Below, piece by piece: positions 12,220 through 24,950 of a DNA stretch of 64,000 bases (its first letter is position 1; each line of letters starts with the position of its first letter). The notes below the pieces were generated by a model. It made no database searches and had not been told where the DNA came from. It saw nothing but the letters and a program-made list of their open reading frames with translations. The position numbers and the translations under genes were made by a program. The DNA lies in contig JAHGAU010000001.1 in assembly GCA_019925105.1 (NCBI GenBank), positions 1,178,001 through 1,242,000 on the forward strand, given 5' to 3'. This DNA comes from Niebla homalea (Eukaryota; Ascomycota; Lecanoromycetes; Lecanorales; Ramalinaceae).

Positions 12220-12565
12220 TATTAAATTAACTCCGTTAACGGTACGTTAACGGGATTAATAAAAATAAATATAAAAAACGTAATTTTACGATTTAAATAC
12301 TTAAGTATTACTTTAATAAGTAAATTAATAATAAGATTAATTCTTAAGGAACTTAAAAAGAATTAAGGTATAACCTTTACTTAAGGTAAAAATAATAATT
12401 ACCCCGCTTTACGCCTATTAAACTACGGCTTATGAATAACGTATATTAAGGCCGTTACCAAGGCCCTTTACCAAGGCCCTTTGCCAAGGCCTAACGGCCT
12501 ACCTTGGCGCAGCAGTATGGCGCACCACTGTGGCGCCGGCGCAGAGATGGCGCTAGCTGCTAACA
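12220..12565 (-). repeat. Gypsy 5' LTR (right copy)
   Basis: This 346-bp partner of 7378-7723 is also in minus-strand sense. The outer ~110 bp (about 12450-12565) are GC-rich and unmutated, including repeated CCAAGGCCCTTT units. The inner part is strongly RIP-mutated. All differences I compared at the outer end are C/T or G/A transitions. Confidence 0.85.
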
Positions 12566-12902
12566 GGAATAAAGACCACCATTATAAGGGAGTAAAGATT
12601 ACCGTTATAGGGGAGCTTTAACAGCTTATAGAAAATATCACTTAAATAAGGTATACGTTATATAAAAAATTGAAGCTTAAAGTAATAATAAAATATAATA
12701 TTATAAATAAATAATTATATAGGTAATATATATTAAAGCTCGAAGGGGAGCATTAAAAGTACTTATATTAATTACCCGGTACTCGGGTAGATTAAATATA
12801 ATCCGAAGCTAAACCTAATTAAAGTAACCTGGATTCAGGAGTACTTAATCGCACTTCTATATATAGAGAATAATCAAGTAACTTACACCTCACTTTTCAA
12901 CA
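12566..12902 (-). repeat. Right arm of the inverted repeat pair
   Basis: The reverse complement of this segment matches 6138-6470, beginning TGTTGAAAAGTGAGG. The last 60 bp are nearly unmutated. The arm is cut on its left side by the Gypsy element. To its right TTAATC repeats the TTAATT found before the left arm. Confidence 0.65.
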
Positions 12903-15900
12903 TTAATCGGGGTATTATTAAGGATATTTAAGTAATTATTCAAGTCCGTTATAGAGATATAAAAGGTTTTAATCTTTTTTTCCTTTTAAGTTTTTATAAT
13001 AATATAGAAAACCACCGCGTTAATAACTTTAATTAAGAAAGGCCTTTTTTCTTTAATAAATTCCGGGGAAGGGAGATTATTTTATATTTTATATTTTCTT
13101 TTTTTTTAAGGCTTAAAAGGTAGTTTTCGTTCCTTTTATAAAGTTTTACGTAACCATGATTTCTTATTTTCCGGGAATACGTTTAAAGCTTAATAAGTTA
13201 AAATTATAATTTAAAAAAACTTTAAAATAAACTTTATGTTTTAATAATTAACTTTTTTATAATTATATTAATTTAATATAAAGAATATCTTATTAATTAT
13301 AGGGTAAGTAAATACGTAATACCGTTTTATTTAAGGTTTATTAAGGATTATATTATATGTTTTAAGCCGGGTAATAAATATAAAAAACTGGCTTTTTAAG
13401 TAGCCTTTTATAGTTATCCAGGGATAAATTATATAAGTAATAAACCGTAAGTATTTACCCTTATAATCTTAAATAAACTTAAGTCGGAAAAGGGCTAAGA
13501 AAGAAATTTAAAGTATTATATAAACTTATAAGATAATTTATTTATTAATAAAATAATAATCAATAACGCTTAAATTATTTAAAAAGGATAAAAGAAAGTA
13601 TTAATTTCCGTAACTCGTAAACCCATTAATAATTTAAGGTTTATTATCCTAGACGTTAAAGAGGTTTTTAATATTATTGGTATACTTAATCGTTAAAATT
13701 TAAAAGCAATATACGTTTTTATTCTTTATAATAACTTCTATAAAGTTTAATCTTTTATTAACGGCCCGTTTAAATTATTAAATAAAATATTTTTAAGGGT
13801 ATAAAAGATCCGGCCGTTTTAATTATAAATAAATTCTTTATTTAAATTAAGGGCAATATAATAAATTTAAACGGAACGTTCCTGAGTATTATTTTAATTA
13901 CGTTAATGGTTAAGGTAATTAACTTAAAAATAATTCCCTTAATAAATAAAGTATTTAACGTTTAAAAAAAGAGTTAACTTTACGATAACGGAAATAATTT
14001 ATCGGAACCCGGACCTTTTAAAACTTTTTATTCCGCCGGGAGATTTAAAGGAAATAATATAAGTTTTTGTAATCTCCTTAATTTCCTTAATAAGGGTTTT
14101 ATTCGGGTCGAAGGTTTTTTATTAATAATAATATTTTAAATATTAAAAAGAATTTATCCTTTTAAAATATCTCTAAGTTTTATTTAAGCTATTTAGATTA
14201 TAACTTCCTTAAAAAAGGTTTTCATAAAACCGGTTAAAAAGTCGGATAATTAATTTATAAATTATAATTTTCAGGTTCCTCTTAAAATTTACGTACTTAA
14301 AGATCTTAATTAAGTAAATAAAGTTAAAATAAAAAGTTATAAATTCATCCTTAATTAATATCCTTAAGGCTTAAAAATAATTAACCTGGTTTTTTTTTAA
14401 TTAACGTTTTTAAAAATTCAGTTTAAGAAAATCCAGAATTCCTTAAAAATTTAAAAGTTTAATAAAGCGTTATTATTATATTCCGTTTTTAATTATGTAA
14501 GGATTTTAAAATTTAATAATATTAAAATAAAATTAACTTAAGCTTATATAATCGGGTATTAATCCTTATTTATCCGGAGCTTAATAATAATATAGCGTTT
14601 AAAGAAACGGTATTAATTATAATCCTCCTTTATAAAAAGTTTAAGATCCTTAATTTTAATTAATTTAAGCTTTTTATAAAGGGTAAAAGATATTATAAAT
14701 CGGTAAAATAAAAGGGTTAAATTATTCCGTCGGAGATTTCTAGATTTAATAATAAGATTTATGTTTTAACCTTTTAATTTACGGTTACGTATTTTTAACG
14801 CCTTAAGACGGTTTAAGTTTTTTTAAAAAAGGGAATTTTTATAATTTTATTATTATAAGTAAATAATTCAATTTATTTTTAATTATAAATCCCTTTTAAT
14901 ATTGCTTAATTTTATTTAAAAAAAACTTATATGTTATTATTTACGTCCTTATAAAATTATATATTAACGTTACGTTCTTAATATAAAAAATCTAATTATT
15001 TTAAGAATTCTTTAAATCTTTTAAATAATACGGATTAAAAGGTAAAATAAGCGTAAATCTTTATAAGGTATAAAATATATTTGATTAATTCTTTTAAGGT
15101 AATACTTTTTAATTTATAACGATATTAACGGGTAATATAATCTTTATATCCCCCGTAATTATTATCTGAAACCGGGTTCCCGGTAATTAAGTAATTTATC
15201 GGGTCCTTATCTTTTCTACTTTATTTAAAAAAACCTTATCCTTAATAAATAATATTAATTAATTAAGGTCCTTTTAAGAACCGCTTTATAAATTATATTT
15301 TAACGTAAAAGCCTTTAATAAAAAGGATTATTAAGGTTTATTATTTATAATTCTAATAAATAAGGGATAAGTAAAAGGTAAATTAAAGTTAAAAAAAATA
15401 AAAATAAATAAAAGAAAAGATTAAGAAAAAGGAAAAAAATAAGTTTTTTAACCTTTCCGTTAAACGGATTCTATATTATAAGGGTAATATTGTCAGGTAA
15501 AATAATAAAATTTATATTATAATAAGGTTTAATATTACTCCCTTATATTATAAAGTACTTTTTAAAGTGTTTTTTCTTCCGGGTATTAAATACCTTATAT
15601 TATAAAGTAAATATAAAACTAAATATCCTAATTAAAGGTTTTAAAGAATAAAAAAATAAATAATAAATAAGGATTCTATAGGTTTTTATAAACCTATTCT
15701 TAACTGGATTTATAGTATTTTTAAGATTTATTTTATTTATAACCTTTAAATCGCTTTATTAAAACTTAACCCTTTAAATTAATTCTTTATATAATTCAAT
15801 AGAATTAATATTTACTTATTTAAAGTTATCGTAACCTTTTATTTTAATTATTAACGCTTTTTTATAACCCGTCCGGATATTAATCGCCGTACGTTTTAAC

Positions 15901-16079
15901 CGTAATTATTACCCGTTTAATACCGTTAATAACTATCGGCTTACCTTCCGTTATTAATAAGTATTATTAATAAAAGCCTTTATTATACTTCGTTACTCCC
16001 TATAAAGGCGTAAATAAGTTAACTTTAATATAATATTAAAGTATAAACCCCTTTAAGGTGGTTAAAAGACAAAGGGTAT
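12903..16079. other. RIP-degraded DNA, no gene recognised
   Basis: About 3.2 kb of AT-rich, CpA-depleted sequence. A plus-strand reading near 13645-13680 (FIILDVKEVFNII) faintly resembles a reverse-transcriptase motif, and another plus frame around 14500-14830 is partly open. Neither is enough to name a family. No repeats with target duplications were found. Confidence 0.5.
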
Positions 16080-16252
16080 ATTACGTATAACTAAAGACAT
16101 TAAAGTATAAAGGTGTAAAAATGAAATGGCCGAAGACCCTAATATACCCAGTCGGTAACACTCCTGGGTACCGGATTAACCCCGGGCTTGGCCCGGGGTA
16201 GGCCCGGTAGGGCCCTTTCCTAAGCTACTAACAACCCTGAACCCTGAAAATT
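16080..16252. other. GC-rich island spared by RIP
   Basis: About 170 bp with normal CpA/TpG content sits inside very AT-rich flanks. It contains inverted GC blocks (CCCCGGGCTTGGCCCGGGG) able to form a hairpin, and it ends AACCCTGAACCCTGAAA. No target duplication or TG...CA termini could be assigned. Its size and preservation resemble the solo LTRs elsewhere in the window. Confidence 0.5.
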
Positions 16253-18100
16253 ATAATATATAATTTATATAAAGTAATAAACTTAAGTCTTAACTTATAA
16301 TATAATATAAGTACCAATTATATATTAAAAAAAAAGGACTTTAAAAGAACTACCAAAGTCTTAAGATCTTATTTTTAAACCGTAATTAATATTATTTTAT
16401 AATTTTAAACTCCACAATAACGTATTTACGTATATCGTTAACTTAAAAATGTTAGTTATTTAAATTAAAAACGATATTAATTAAAAAGTTAATCTATTAC
16501 GTAAGGTAAAACTTAGAATTTTATATAATTTACGTTTATAATTTTATTATATAATAGTTTTAAGTTTATTAATATTACTTATTACTTACGGATAAAGAAC
16601 TTAAAAATCTAAGTTATAAATTTATAAAGTTACCGTAATAATAACATTAATCTTTATATTCTTTAGAATAATCTTTATAACTCTTAATTATTTAAAGACT
16701 TACTTAGACCGGTTATTATAAATTAATAATTATAAGGAATAATTTTTACTTAACGGTATTAAGATTTATACGTATAATAGAAATATATAAATTTAATTAA
16801 ATAATATTTTTAAAGATAATAATATTATAATTAATATTCTAAAAAATCAATATATATTTATTAACCTTCGATATAATATAACTATTAAACCCGGGAAAGT
16901 ATATAATATTAAACGTAAAGATTAAAAGGTTATAAATTAAGCTTTAAATAAAATATATAATAAAAATAAATTATACTAATTTATATAATTTACGGAATTT
17001 TTATATTTTACTTTTATTATTTAACGCGATACCTTAAACGGACGTAAGGGTCGTATTATAATTAATATTTAATAATTTAATAAAATTGTAATTTCCGATT
17101 TATATTTATTATTATTATAATAAGAAATAATTTCTTTAATTATAAATTATGAATATATTACCGTAATCGATATTTACGGCTATTTTTATTAATTTTTTAT
17201 ACGTAAATCCGATTAATATAAACTTTATATTATCTTTTATAAAAATTAAAAGGAATTTTTAATTATATTAATAGGTTTTAAAGGTAATTTTCTATATATA
17301 TAAAGATAAATAAATAATATATTACGTTTAATACGAGATTTTACGTAAGTATTTATAAATAATATAGTTATTTTTAATTATTTATTAAAGGAATATATTA
17401 TTTATTTACGTTAAGTTTTTTAAATTCTTAAAAATAAATATATAAATTTTTTATTAATAAAATTATTTATTAATTACTTTATGATTAAGTTTTTTAATTA
17501 ATAAGTTAATTCTTTAAGGATATTTACGCTTAATAATAAAATTAAAATTATATAAAACCTTAAATTTCCCGACTTATTAAAAAACTTTAAAGTTTTCTTT
17601 AATTTTATAAATTAATTATATACCGGAGTAAGGAATTATATTTAACGTATTATTTTACTTTAAATATATAGAACCTTTTTTATTATAGATTTAAGAAAAG
17701 TAGATTTAAAGTATACCGGTTTATATTATAAGTAAAGAATATCCTAAATTAAATTTATATTTACTTAAGAAGAAAACCGTATTTTTAAAAATTTAAAAAA
17801 CGCGTTTTTAAAACCGTTATTTCTTATATATTATAATCTTAATTAACCTTTATTTACTGATATCAATATATTAAAGGAATTAAATATTACGGTTATAATA
17901 TATTAATATTAAGGATAACCCGTTATTTTATAATATTACGGAAATTAACGATTTATTAAAAATTACGCGTAATGTAATATAATTAATAATATTCCTTAAC
18001 AAAAGCTTAAATATAACCCAAAAAATTTATTAATTTACAAAGTTGAAAATTACAAGTATAATCTAGGTTATACGTAAAATTAAATATTTAATTAAAATAA
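16253..18100 (+). pseudogene. Upstream part of chromodomain Gypsy element, gag/RT not resolved
   Basis: This strongly AT-rich segment directly precedes a recognisable RNase H/integrase on the plus strand, so it should hold gag, protease and reverse transcriptase of the same element. Long plus frames broken mostly by TAA/TAG are visible (for example 17040-17700), but I could not match a reverse-transcriptase motif with confidence. No LTR was identified at the left end. Confidence 0.4.
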
Positions 18101-18109
18101 ATTATTATA

Positions 18110-18310
18110 AATTTAACTATATAATCTTTATAAATTATAACGTAATTATTAATATTTTTAAATAAATAAATTTAAAGATTTTTATAATTAATAAGTTTAA
18201 TTTCTGCTTAATTTATATATTATAATATTTATCGGTATTTAATATTTTATTACGTTATAAGTCGGGTTTAATAAATACCGTTTTTAACGTATTCTTATAA
18301 TTAATTAAAA
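18110..18310 (+). pseudogene. Gypsy RNase H C-terminal remnant
   Basis: The plus-strand translation reads as a RIP-damaged RNase H end. An IDYN-like block stands where TDHxA is usual, followed by FNFCLIYILQYLSVF and then LRYKSGLINTVFNVF at 18250-18297. This matches the family's Tyr-Lys-Pro-Gly...Ala-Leu-Ser tail of the RNase H domain. It lies in the right order just before the integrase. In the ancestor it would have degraded the RNA template during reverse transcription. Confidence 0.7.
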
Positions 18311-18379
18311 ATACGTAAACTTTATTTATAGAAATCGGAATTTTCGATAATATGAATAATAATAAATTAATTGCTTTTT

Positions 18380-18865
18380 ATTATATTTATATTTTAAATA
18401 AATTTAAAGGATAAATTAAAAAAGAATATATAAAAAATAAAATATAAATAAAATTATAAAAAGTCTTAATAACCGAAAAAGAATTAAATTTATAAGATAT
18501 AAAAATTAAATTACGCTTTATATTAAAAAACGGCTTGATTTATAATTTAAAATCCGTTAATTATTTATTATAATTATATATACTTAATAAACTTAAAAGG
18601 ATAATCTTTTAATAAGTATATAATAATTTTTTATATAATAATTTTAATTAATCTTATAATAATTCAATAAACTTAATATATTTATTTAAATTAAATAAAT
18701 AATTATAGAAATATATTACATATTATTTTAAATATAACTTAAATTAAATTAAAAAATATATACCTTATAAATCGCTTTAATTAATTTTAAGCCCGTTAAT
18801 TATCTTTTATATAATTTATATAAACTTTATTATCGTTTTATTAAATTAATATAATTATAATATAC
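18380..18865 (+). pseudogene. Chromovirus integrase, first part
   Basis: The plus-strand frame shows a degraded zinc-binding domain, then YKSL-LILSPL and INFIIVLLN (family: a Tyr-rich linker, then MDFIxxLP), ending at YNYNIL. The frame stops where a solo LTR with a TATAC duplication is inserted and resumes on its other side with FTVINKFF (family: the VDRFTK block). Stops are TAA/TAG. Joining the integrase reading across the LTR excision point keeps the frame. Confidence 0.75.
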
Positions 18866-19027
18866 TGTCAGGTACTGAAAGTACTGAGGTAAAATGTGGG
18901 TGTAATATGTATGATGAGTGTCTACCTAGCTATGAAGGTGCGCAATATGAGTGTACGCGCCAAGCCACTATGCCCTTTTGGTGCTAGTGCCCGACAAGCT
19001 CTTGGCATGCGCACATTGCACATAACA
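18866..19027 (-). repeat. Solo LTR, 162 bp, in the integrase
   Basis: The segment starts TGTCAGGTACTG, ends GCACATAACA, and is flanked by a perfect 5-bp duplication TATAC (18861-18865 and 19028-19032). It keeps normal CpA/TpG content in contrast to its flanks. Its reverse complement resembles the solo LTR at 42816-42999 (shared TGTTATGTGCAA start and a GGCGCATAC-like block). It is probably what remained after LTR-LTR recombination, or a very small element. Strand is tentative. Confidence 0.82.
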
Positions 19028-19032
19028 TATAC

Positions 19033-19588
19033 TTTTTACCGTTATTAATAAGTTCTTTAAATAAGTATTTTTATTCCTTAGTAATATTAAATTTAAGGTT
19101 AATAATTAAATAAAATTATTATTAATTAAATTAATAAAGTTAATAAAATAAGGATAAAGAATTCCCTTTAGTATTATATTAAATAAAAATCATAAATTTA
19201 TTTTTATATTCTATAAATTTATATTTAAAGAAATAGATACATATATTCTTACGTTTAACGTATATTACCCTTAAATTAATAAGTAATTAAAACGGATTAA
19301 TTAAACGGTTAAAATCGTATTATGCTATTTTATAATTACGTATCCGGATTATAATTAAATAAATATTATCCTATATATTTAAGGTATTTTAAATAATTTA
19401 AAATCGGTATTAATTAATTTTATTTTAAATAAAATTTATTATAATATAAATATTTATAACCCCTTAAACTTTTTAATAACTTTTTTAATTTTTAAGTATA
19501 ATATACTTTAATTATAAAACCGTAAAAAGGCATAAAACTTATTGGAATTTACGTAAATAATAATTAAATTTTAATATAATTAAAATTA
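19033..19588 (+). pseudogene. Chromovirus integrase, core
   Basis: This is the continuation of the integrase frame after the solo LTR. Around 19263-19330 the translation is a RIP-mutated form of the hallmark block YHPQTDGQTERxNQ (read here as YYP-INK-LKRIN with TAA at the Gln positions), followed by a region of the type preceding the integrase C-terminus. It is interrupted at its right end by LINE A, whose 14-bp duplication TAAGTTAATTTAAT spans 19589-19602. Confidence 0.75.
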
Positions 19589-19615
19589 TAAGTTAATTTA
19601 ATGAATATGGTAGTG

Positions 19616-21180
19616 ATGGCGACGAACAACGGGACCCCAGAGGTCAGAAACGATATACGCGTGTATAGCTTAAGTAATAGTAAGGATAATACCTTAAATA
19701 CGATAGGCGGAAGCGGAATAATAATAAGGGTAAAAGGGGAGGAAGGGTAAGCGGCCCAGGTTAATAGGAACGGTAATAAGTTATATAAATAATGCGATAA
19801 ATACGAAATAAAAAGGCCTTAAATCAAATAAAAAGCTTATAATTAATAAGATACGCATAAAGAAACGCGTATAACGCGTAAAGGTATTATTATAAAAAGT
19901 AATAAATAAAGGGCGGAGGGGATAAAAACGGTACGTAAGGATAAATAGGGAGTAAGCGGAGGCGTAAAAGGCCTTATTAAGTATATATAAATTAAGAAAA
20001 AACTAAATAAAAATAAAGAAATATTAAGTAAATAAGAATAAATTATAAAAAGAAATAATTATTAAATACGTAAGGGAAAAGTAAAAGAGGAAAAAGCGGT
20101 AAAGACATTAAAAAACCTTTTTATAATTATATAGAAGGATATTACGTTAAAAACCTGGCCGATACTATAAATCGGACTATAAGGAATAAGAGACTTTTAC
20201 GTAAAAATAGGGAGAGGTTTAAGGGAATTAAAAAGACTATATAGAGCTTAAGGGGCAGTAATAAGGACGCCGGTAAACGGAAATAAAAGGAAATAGAAAG
20301 GATACATATAAAGTAAAAAAGTAACGGGGAGGCTTTAAGGAAGGGAGCGGGGATAAGCTGGGTAACGAGGGCTATAAAGGCGGTATTAACGTTAATAATA
20401 AAGGAAATAAGGGCGGGGGAGAAAGCGGTAATATTAAAAAAAACGAGGATAATAATTATACGACTATTAAACGAGGAAAAAAGGAATATAATGGTAAAGG
20501 CGAACCCGTTATAATTAATAAAAACGTTTAAAATAATAAAAGAGTTATTAATAGAATAAATTATTACGGTACGTAAATTATAAAGTAAGGACATTTTCCT
20601 TAATATAACCTTATTAAAGGCGAAAGAAAGGTTAAAGAAGTTAAAGGGATAAGCCGGTAAAAAAAGGTATAAAACGGTAAAAATATTAAGGTAATCTTTT
20701 ATTATCATAATAAACGGGATATATTTAATAAGGTTTATAAAAAAAAAAGGGGAAGTTACTTTAAAACGGATAAAAAAAAAGAATATAATCTTTTACTTTA
20801 AATTAAAGATTATTAATTATAGCTTCCTTATTATAATAAAAAGGTTAAACGCCTTTAATTATATAAAGAAATATTTTATAATTATTTTAAACGTAACGTT
20901 AATAAGGATATATAACGATATCTTTAATAAAAAGGTAATAAAGGGTAAATCCCTTAAGTTAATAAGACCTTAAGACCGGATAACGGATATTTATTAATAC
21001 TTTAAATATTAAAGGTACGGATATATTATTATAAAATACCTTAATAATACGAAGTATACGGTATATACCGAAAAGTATAATACGTATAAATACGTTAACT
21101 TAATAATAAAAGATTTAATAAAGAATACGCCGAAATACGTGGTATACGGTAATAATAGCTACTTAGCATAAAACTTATAA
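19616..21180 (+). pseudogene. LINE A ORF1 (gag-like, CCHC zinc knuckle)
   Basis: The ORF begins MATNNGTPEV at 19616, matched by the same start in LINE B (50981) and LINE C (32573, minus strand), which supports this ATG. Early residues are low-complexity and charged. Near 20985-21090 the frame encodes a degraded zinc knuckle, YFKY-RYGYIIIKY, where family Cys and His read as Tyr after C-to-T or G-to-A change. A second Cys/His cluster follows. ORF1 proteins bind the element RNA. Stops are mostly TAA/TAG. A 188-codon open frame on the opposite strand (20142-20708) is a shadow of this ORF. Confidence 0.8.
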
Positions 21181-21399
21181 TATATAATAAAAACAAAGGA
21201 GACTTAACGTAAGGAAATTAGGATAACGGTTAAGGTTTAACGTTATAATTTATATAAACTTAAACTAATAAAGTAATTAAAAACGGTCTTAAGATATAAA
21301 CGGAGCTTATTAAATAAAAAGAAGTAAAATATAATAATTAATAATACGAAGAAAAAAAAACTTATAACGATATTAACCCTTAAAACCGGCCGTTTAATC

Positions 21400-24300
21400 G
21401 GGATTATTATTATAATAAAAAGATTAAAATAAATAACGTTTAACCTTAAGGAAAAACCGTTTATATAAATAAAAGTTAATAAGGAAAGTTTAACGGATAT
21501 TAATATTTAATATATTTACGCTTTTAAGGATAATATAATATAACGTACGTAAAAAAGTAATTAAAGCTATAATATTAATATTCGGATTTAAGGAAATAAA
21601 GGATATTAATATTATAGCGATATAAGAGCCGTTATATAATCTATATATTTACTTTTTAATTAACCCGGGAAATAATTTTTATTTAACCTTTAAAAATAAC
21701 GAAATAACGCGGATATATTTTTTTATTAATAAAAGGCTAAATATAAATAACTGGGACGTTATTTATTACGGAGGGAACCTATATATACTCCGGATTATAT
21801 AAGAAAAAGATATTAAGAATATTTTAAATATTTATAATATATATAATCCGTTACTGGTTAATAAAAAAAGACCCTTTATAATCCTATTATTTAAGGATAT
21901 TATAACCGTATTTAATAAATACCTTTTAATAAAGGACTTTAATCTTTATTATATTTAATAAAACGAGGACGGTTATATAATTAATTATATTAAATTTAAG
22001 GAGTTATTAATAATTATTATATAATTTAATTTTATATTATTAATATTAAAAAAAATTATTATATAAGAAAACCGTAAACTTAAAATTATAATCGATTTAA
22101 TATTTAACTCGGAAAATATTATTAACTTAATTATAATATACGGACCTTAAAAGGACCTAAAATACGGTTCAGATTACGTCCCGATATAAATAACCTTAAA
22201 TTAATTTATTAATATAACTTTATTTTTACCGTTTAAATAAGCGTAAAAAATGGTTAAAGAAGCTAAAATATTAATAAAAATGGTAAAAATAATATCTTAA
22301 TTAATAAAGCGTCCCCGGCTTAATAATAAAGAATAAATTAATTATTTTATAAAACGGATAATAAAAGCTTTAAATAAAGTAATTAACGTTATAATTTTAA
22401 TAATAAAGCCGTTTTAAAAAGTTAAAACCTATTAAAATAAAAAATATATAAAAATAATTATAAAAATAAAAGTACTTATAAAATAAGTTATTAAATATAA
22501 AAACCGGGAAATACTTTAATGGTTAAAAGAAATTTAAGAAAAAAAGGAGAAAATTATCCGGAAGGTTAAATAAATATATTTCCGGGCTATAATATATAAC
22601 TTAACGGTTTCCCTTTATAATATTTAGAAGTTAATAAAATACGGTAAAGAATAAAGTGGGAAACTTAAATTTATTCCCAAGTTTTTACCCTTAAAAAGAT
22701 TAAACGGTACGGTAATGAATACCTTTAACGGTAAAATTAAGGCTCTTAAAGAAGCGTTCTTTCCTTTATTACCGGAAGTTAACTTAATAAATATTAATAA
22801 TACGATATATTCTAAATTAATAATAATAAATAAAGTAATAACTTAAAAATAATAATTAAAATAATTAATAAATTAAAGAAGGATAAGGCTTCCGGATTTA
22901 ACGGTATATTAAATAGGTTTTTATTTATAGTAACGTTATTATTTAAAGAGGTTTTTACTTATTTATTTTAAATTTATTTTAATATAAAATATTATTTCCG
23001 TAAATTTAAAGAAATTAAAACGATTATCCTTAAGAAGCCGGTTAAGTTAAATTACTTAAAAATAAAGTTATATAAACCTATAATATTCCTTTATACGTTA
23101 AAAAAGGCTTTAAAGACGGTAATCATAAAAATCTTAAATAATTACGTAAAAAGGTATAAATTACTCCTTAACCAATAAATAAAAATAAGAAAAAGACGGT
23201 CGACGGAGATGGCTTTTAAAGGCTTAATTAATAACGTATATATAGTATAAAGCTATAAAAAGAAATATATTATAAATTTTCTTTCCTTAAATATTATAAG
23301 GGCGTTTAATAAAGTAAATTATTAAAGGTTATTATATAATTTACGGAAAAAGAAAATTTTATTTTCTTTATAAATTAAATAGAAAATTTCTTAAATAATT
23401 AAGTAATATTAATTAATCTGGAATAAAAGATAAGTACGATAAAACCTATAATAATAAGGATTCCTTAAAGGTTATTTATCTTTTTAGTTTTATTCTTATT
23501 CTTTAATAACTTATTTATTAAAGATTTAACGAAGTTAAAATAAAAAGTTTAAATAGGGGCTTTATTAATAATATCTACCTTTTAGCTTATAATACGTTTA
23601 TTTATATAAATTATTTAAAGTTAAAATAAGCCTATAAAATCTGCTTATAATAAGTAAAAATATATAAAGCTTAATTCGCTTTATATAAGTATAAATTTAT
23701 TTATATAATAAAGAGCTTAAAGTTATATAATATAATAGTTATAGTGGACTTAAATAGTATAACGGTAAAACCGGAAGTTAATATTAAAGTACTTAGCTTA
23801 TAAATCAATAAGAAATTAAATTAAAAGGATTATATAAAAAAGGTCCAGAAGAAAATAATTTTATAAGAAAAGGGGTTTATTTATCTTACGGCGTTAACGT
23901 AAAAAGCTATTTTATAAAAGGTTAAAACCGTTTATTAGGCGGTTATAAAGCTTATGATAATATACGTAATAATTATTTAATACGTATTTAAAAATATACT
24001 TAAATATAAGAAAGAGCTTATCCAGTAATTATAAAAGGTTTAAAACCGATATTTAAAAGTAATAAGTAAAATATATAAAGCGACTCCCGTCCCGGTATTA
24101 AAATCTAAGGTTTTTATATTATTAATAAAGCTGGCTTTAAATTAAATAATCGCTTAAATAAGGTTTAAAAAAAATATAAACTTAATTATATTAATAGGAA
24201 ACGAATATATTTATTAAAACTATAAAAAACTTTAAATAAGAAAACGTAAAAAAACGGTACCTACCCTTTTTATAGAAGTTAAATTAAAGTAAGTTAAAAA

Positions 24301-24950
24301 AGAAATTAACTTAATTTACGTTTAAAAAATTAACGTAAAAGTATATAAATTTTTACTTAAAGTAAAAGCAATAAAAGAAAAGAAAACTATAAAGGTGAAG
24401 TTAACGGTAATTATTTTATAGATTATAAGGAAATAAATAAAACGTTAATATAAATATAAAGAATTAATCCTTTAAGGGCGACGGTACTTAACGCTGGATA
24501 ACGATAAAATTATTAATAAGTATCTCCGGCGTTACGGGATTATAAAAAAACGATAACGTATTAATAATTTAATTCCGGATAAATAAGAATAACTTAATTT
24601 ACTTCTTTTTTATTATATACGTTAATGGCCGGATTAATATTAATTATAAATATAAATAATAAAAGTAAAATACCGTATATATATTAATCTCTTATTTATT
24701 ATTTAAGGAGTTTAAACCGGGATTAATTAAAAGGGTAAAGATTAACGATTATCGCTAAATGCTTATTAATAAAAAGGGTATTAAAACGGCCGTTAAATTT
24801 ATAATAATTACGGACTTATTATTATAGTTCAGCCTAATTAAGGAAATAAAGGAAATAATTAAAAATTTAATTAAGAAACCTTGCCGCTGATCCGGGGGTA
24901 AAAAATAACGGTAAGAAAACTATACTTAATAAAAAATTAAAGAGGCTATA
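21400..24950 (+). pseudogene. LINE A ORF2 (AP endonuclease and reverse transcriptase)
   Basis: An AP-endonuclease domain is visible from about 21600: NIIAI-EP at 21607-21630 and LIKDFNLYY (family GDFNxHH) at 21926-21952. The reverse transcriptase follows: KASGFNG near 22890, FLSLNIIRAFNKVNY at 23278-23325 (family LDI.GAFDxV), and GFINNIYLLAYN at 23557-23592 (family FVDDVxLL). The catalytic Asp residues read as Asn, the expected G-to-A change. In Tad-type elements the endonuclease nicks the target and the RT copies the RNA there. There are many TAA/TAG stops, and the exact start is not determinable. Confidence 0.82.

Larger units (their letters stand above)
7378..12565 (-). mobile_element. Ty3/Gypsy LTR retrotransposon, 5,188 bp, RIP-inactivated
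   Basis: Two direct 346-bp LTRs (7378-7723 and 12220-12565) bound about 4.5 kb. On the minus strand the left end holds an integrase (about 8740-8347) and the middle a reverse transcriptase (about 10210-9650), the RT-then-INT order of Ty3/Gypsy. The 5' LTR is therefore the right-hand one. Termini are TGTTAG...CTAACA. The flanking 5-mers (GTAAC and GGAAT) do not form a clear target duplication. The pol frame carries many stops. It is inserted at the inner edge of the right arm of the 6138/12902 inverted repeat. Confidence 0.85.

Noticed and set aside
7373..12570. Target duplication of the Gypsy element (GTAAC / GGAAT)
   Set aside because: Only three of five positions are compatible even allowing for C/T change, so no duplication is claimed.
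13640..13700. Non-LTR reverse transcriptase motif (FIILDVKEVFNII)
   Set aside because: Isolated match with no neighbouring RT blocks in the right order.
16235..16252. Telomere repeat (AACCCTGAACCCTGAA)
   Set aside because: Only two units, with the sequence CCCTGA rather than CCCTAA, and internal to the window.
20142..20708. 188-codon minus-strand hydrophobic open frame, looks like a membrane protein
   Set aside because: It is antisense to LINE A ORF1. The hydrophobic look comes from reading a Lys/Asn/Ile-rich coding strand backwards.
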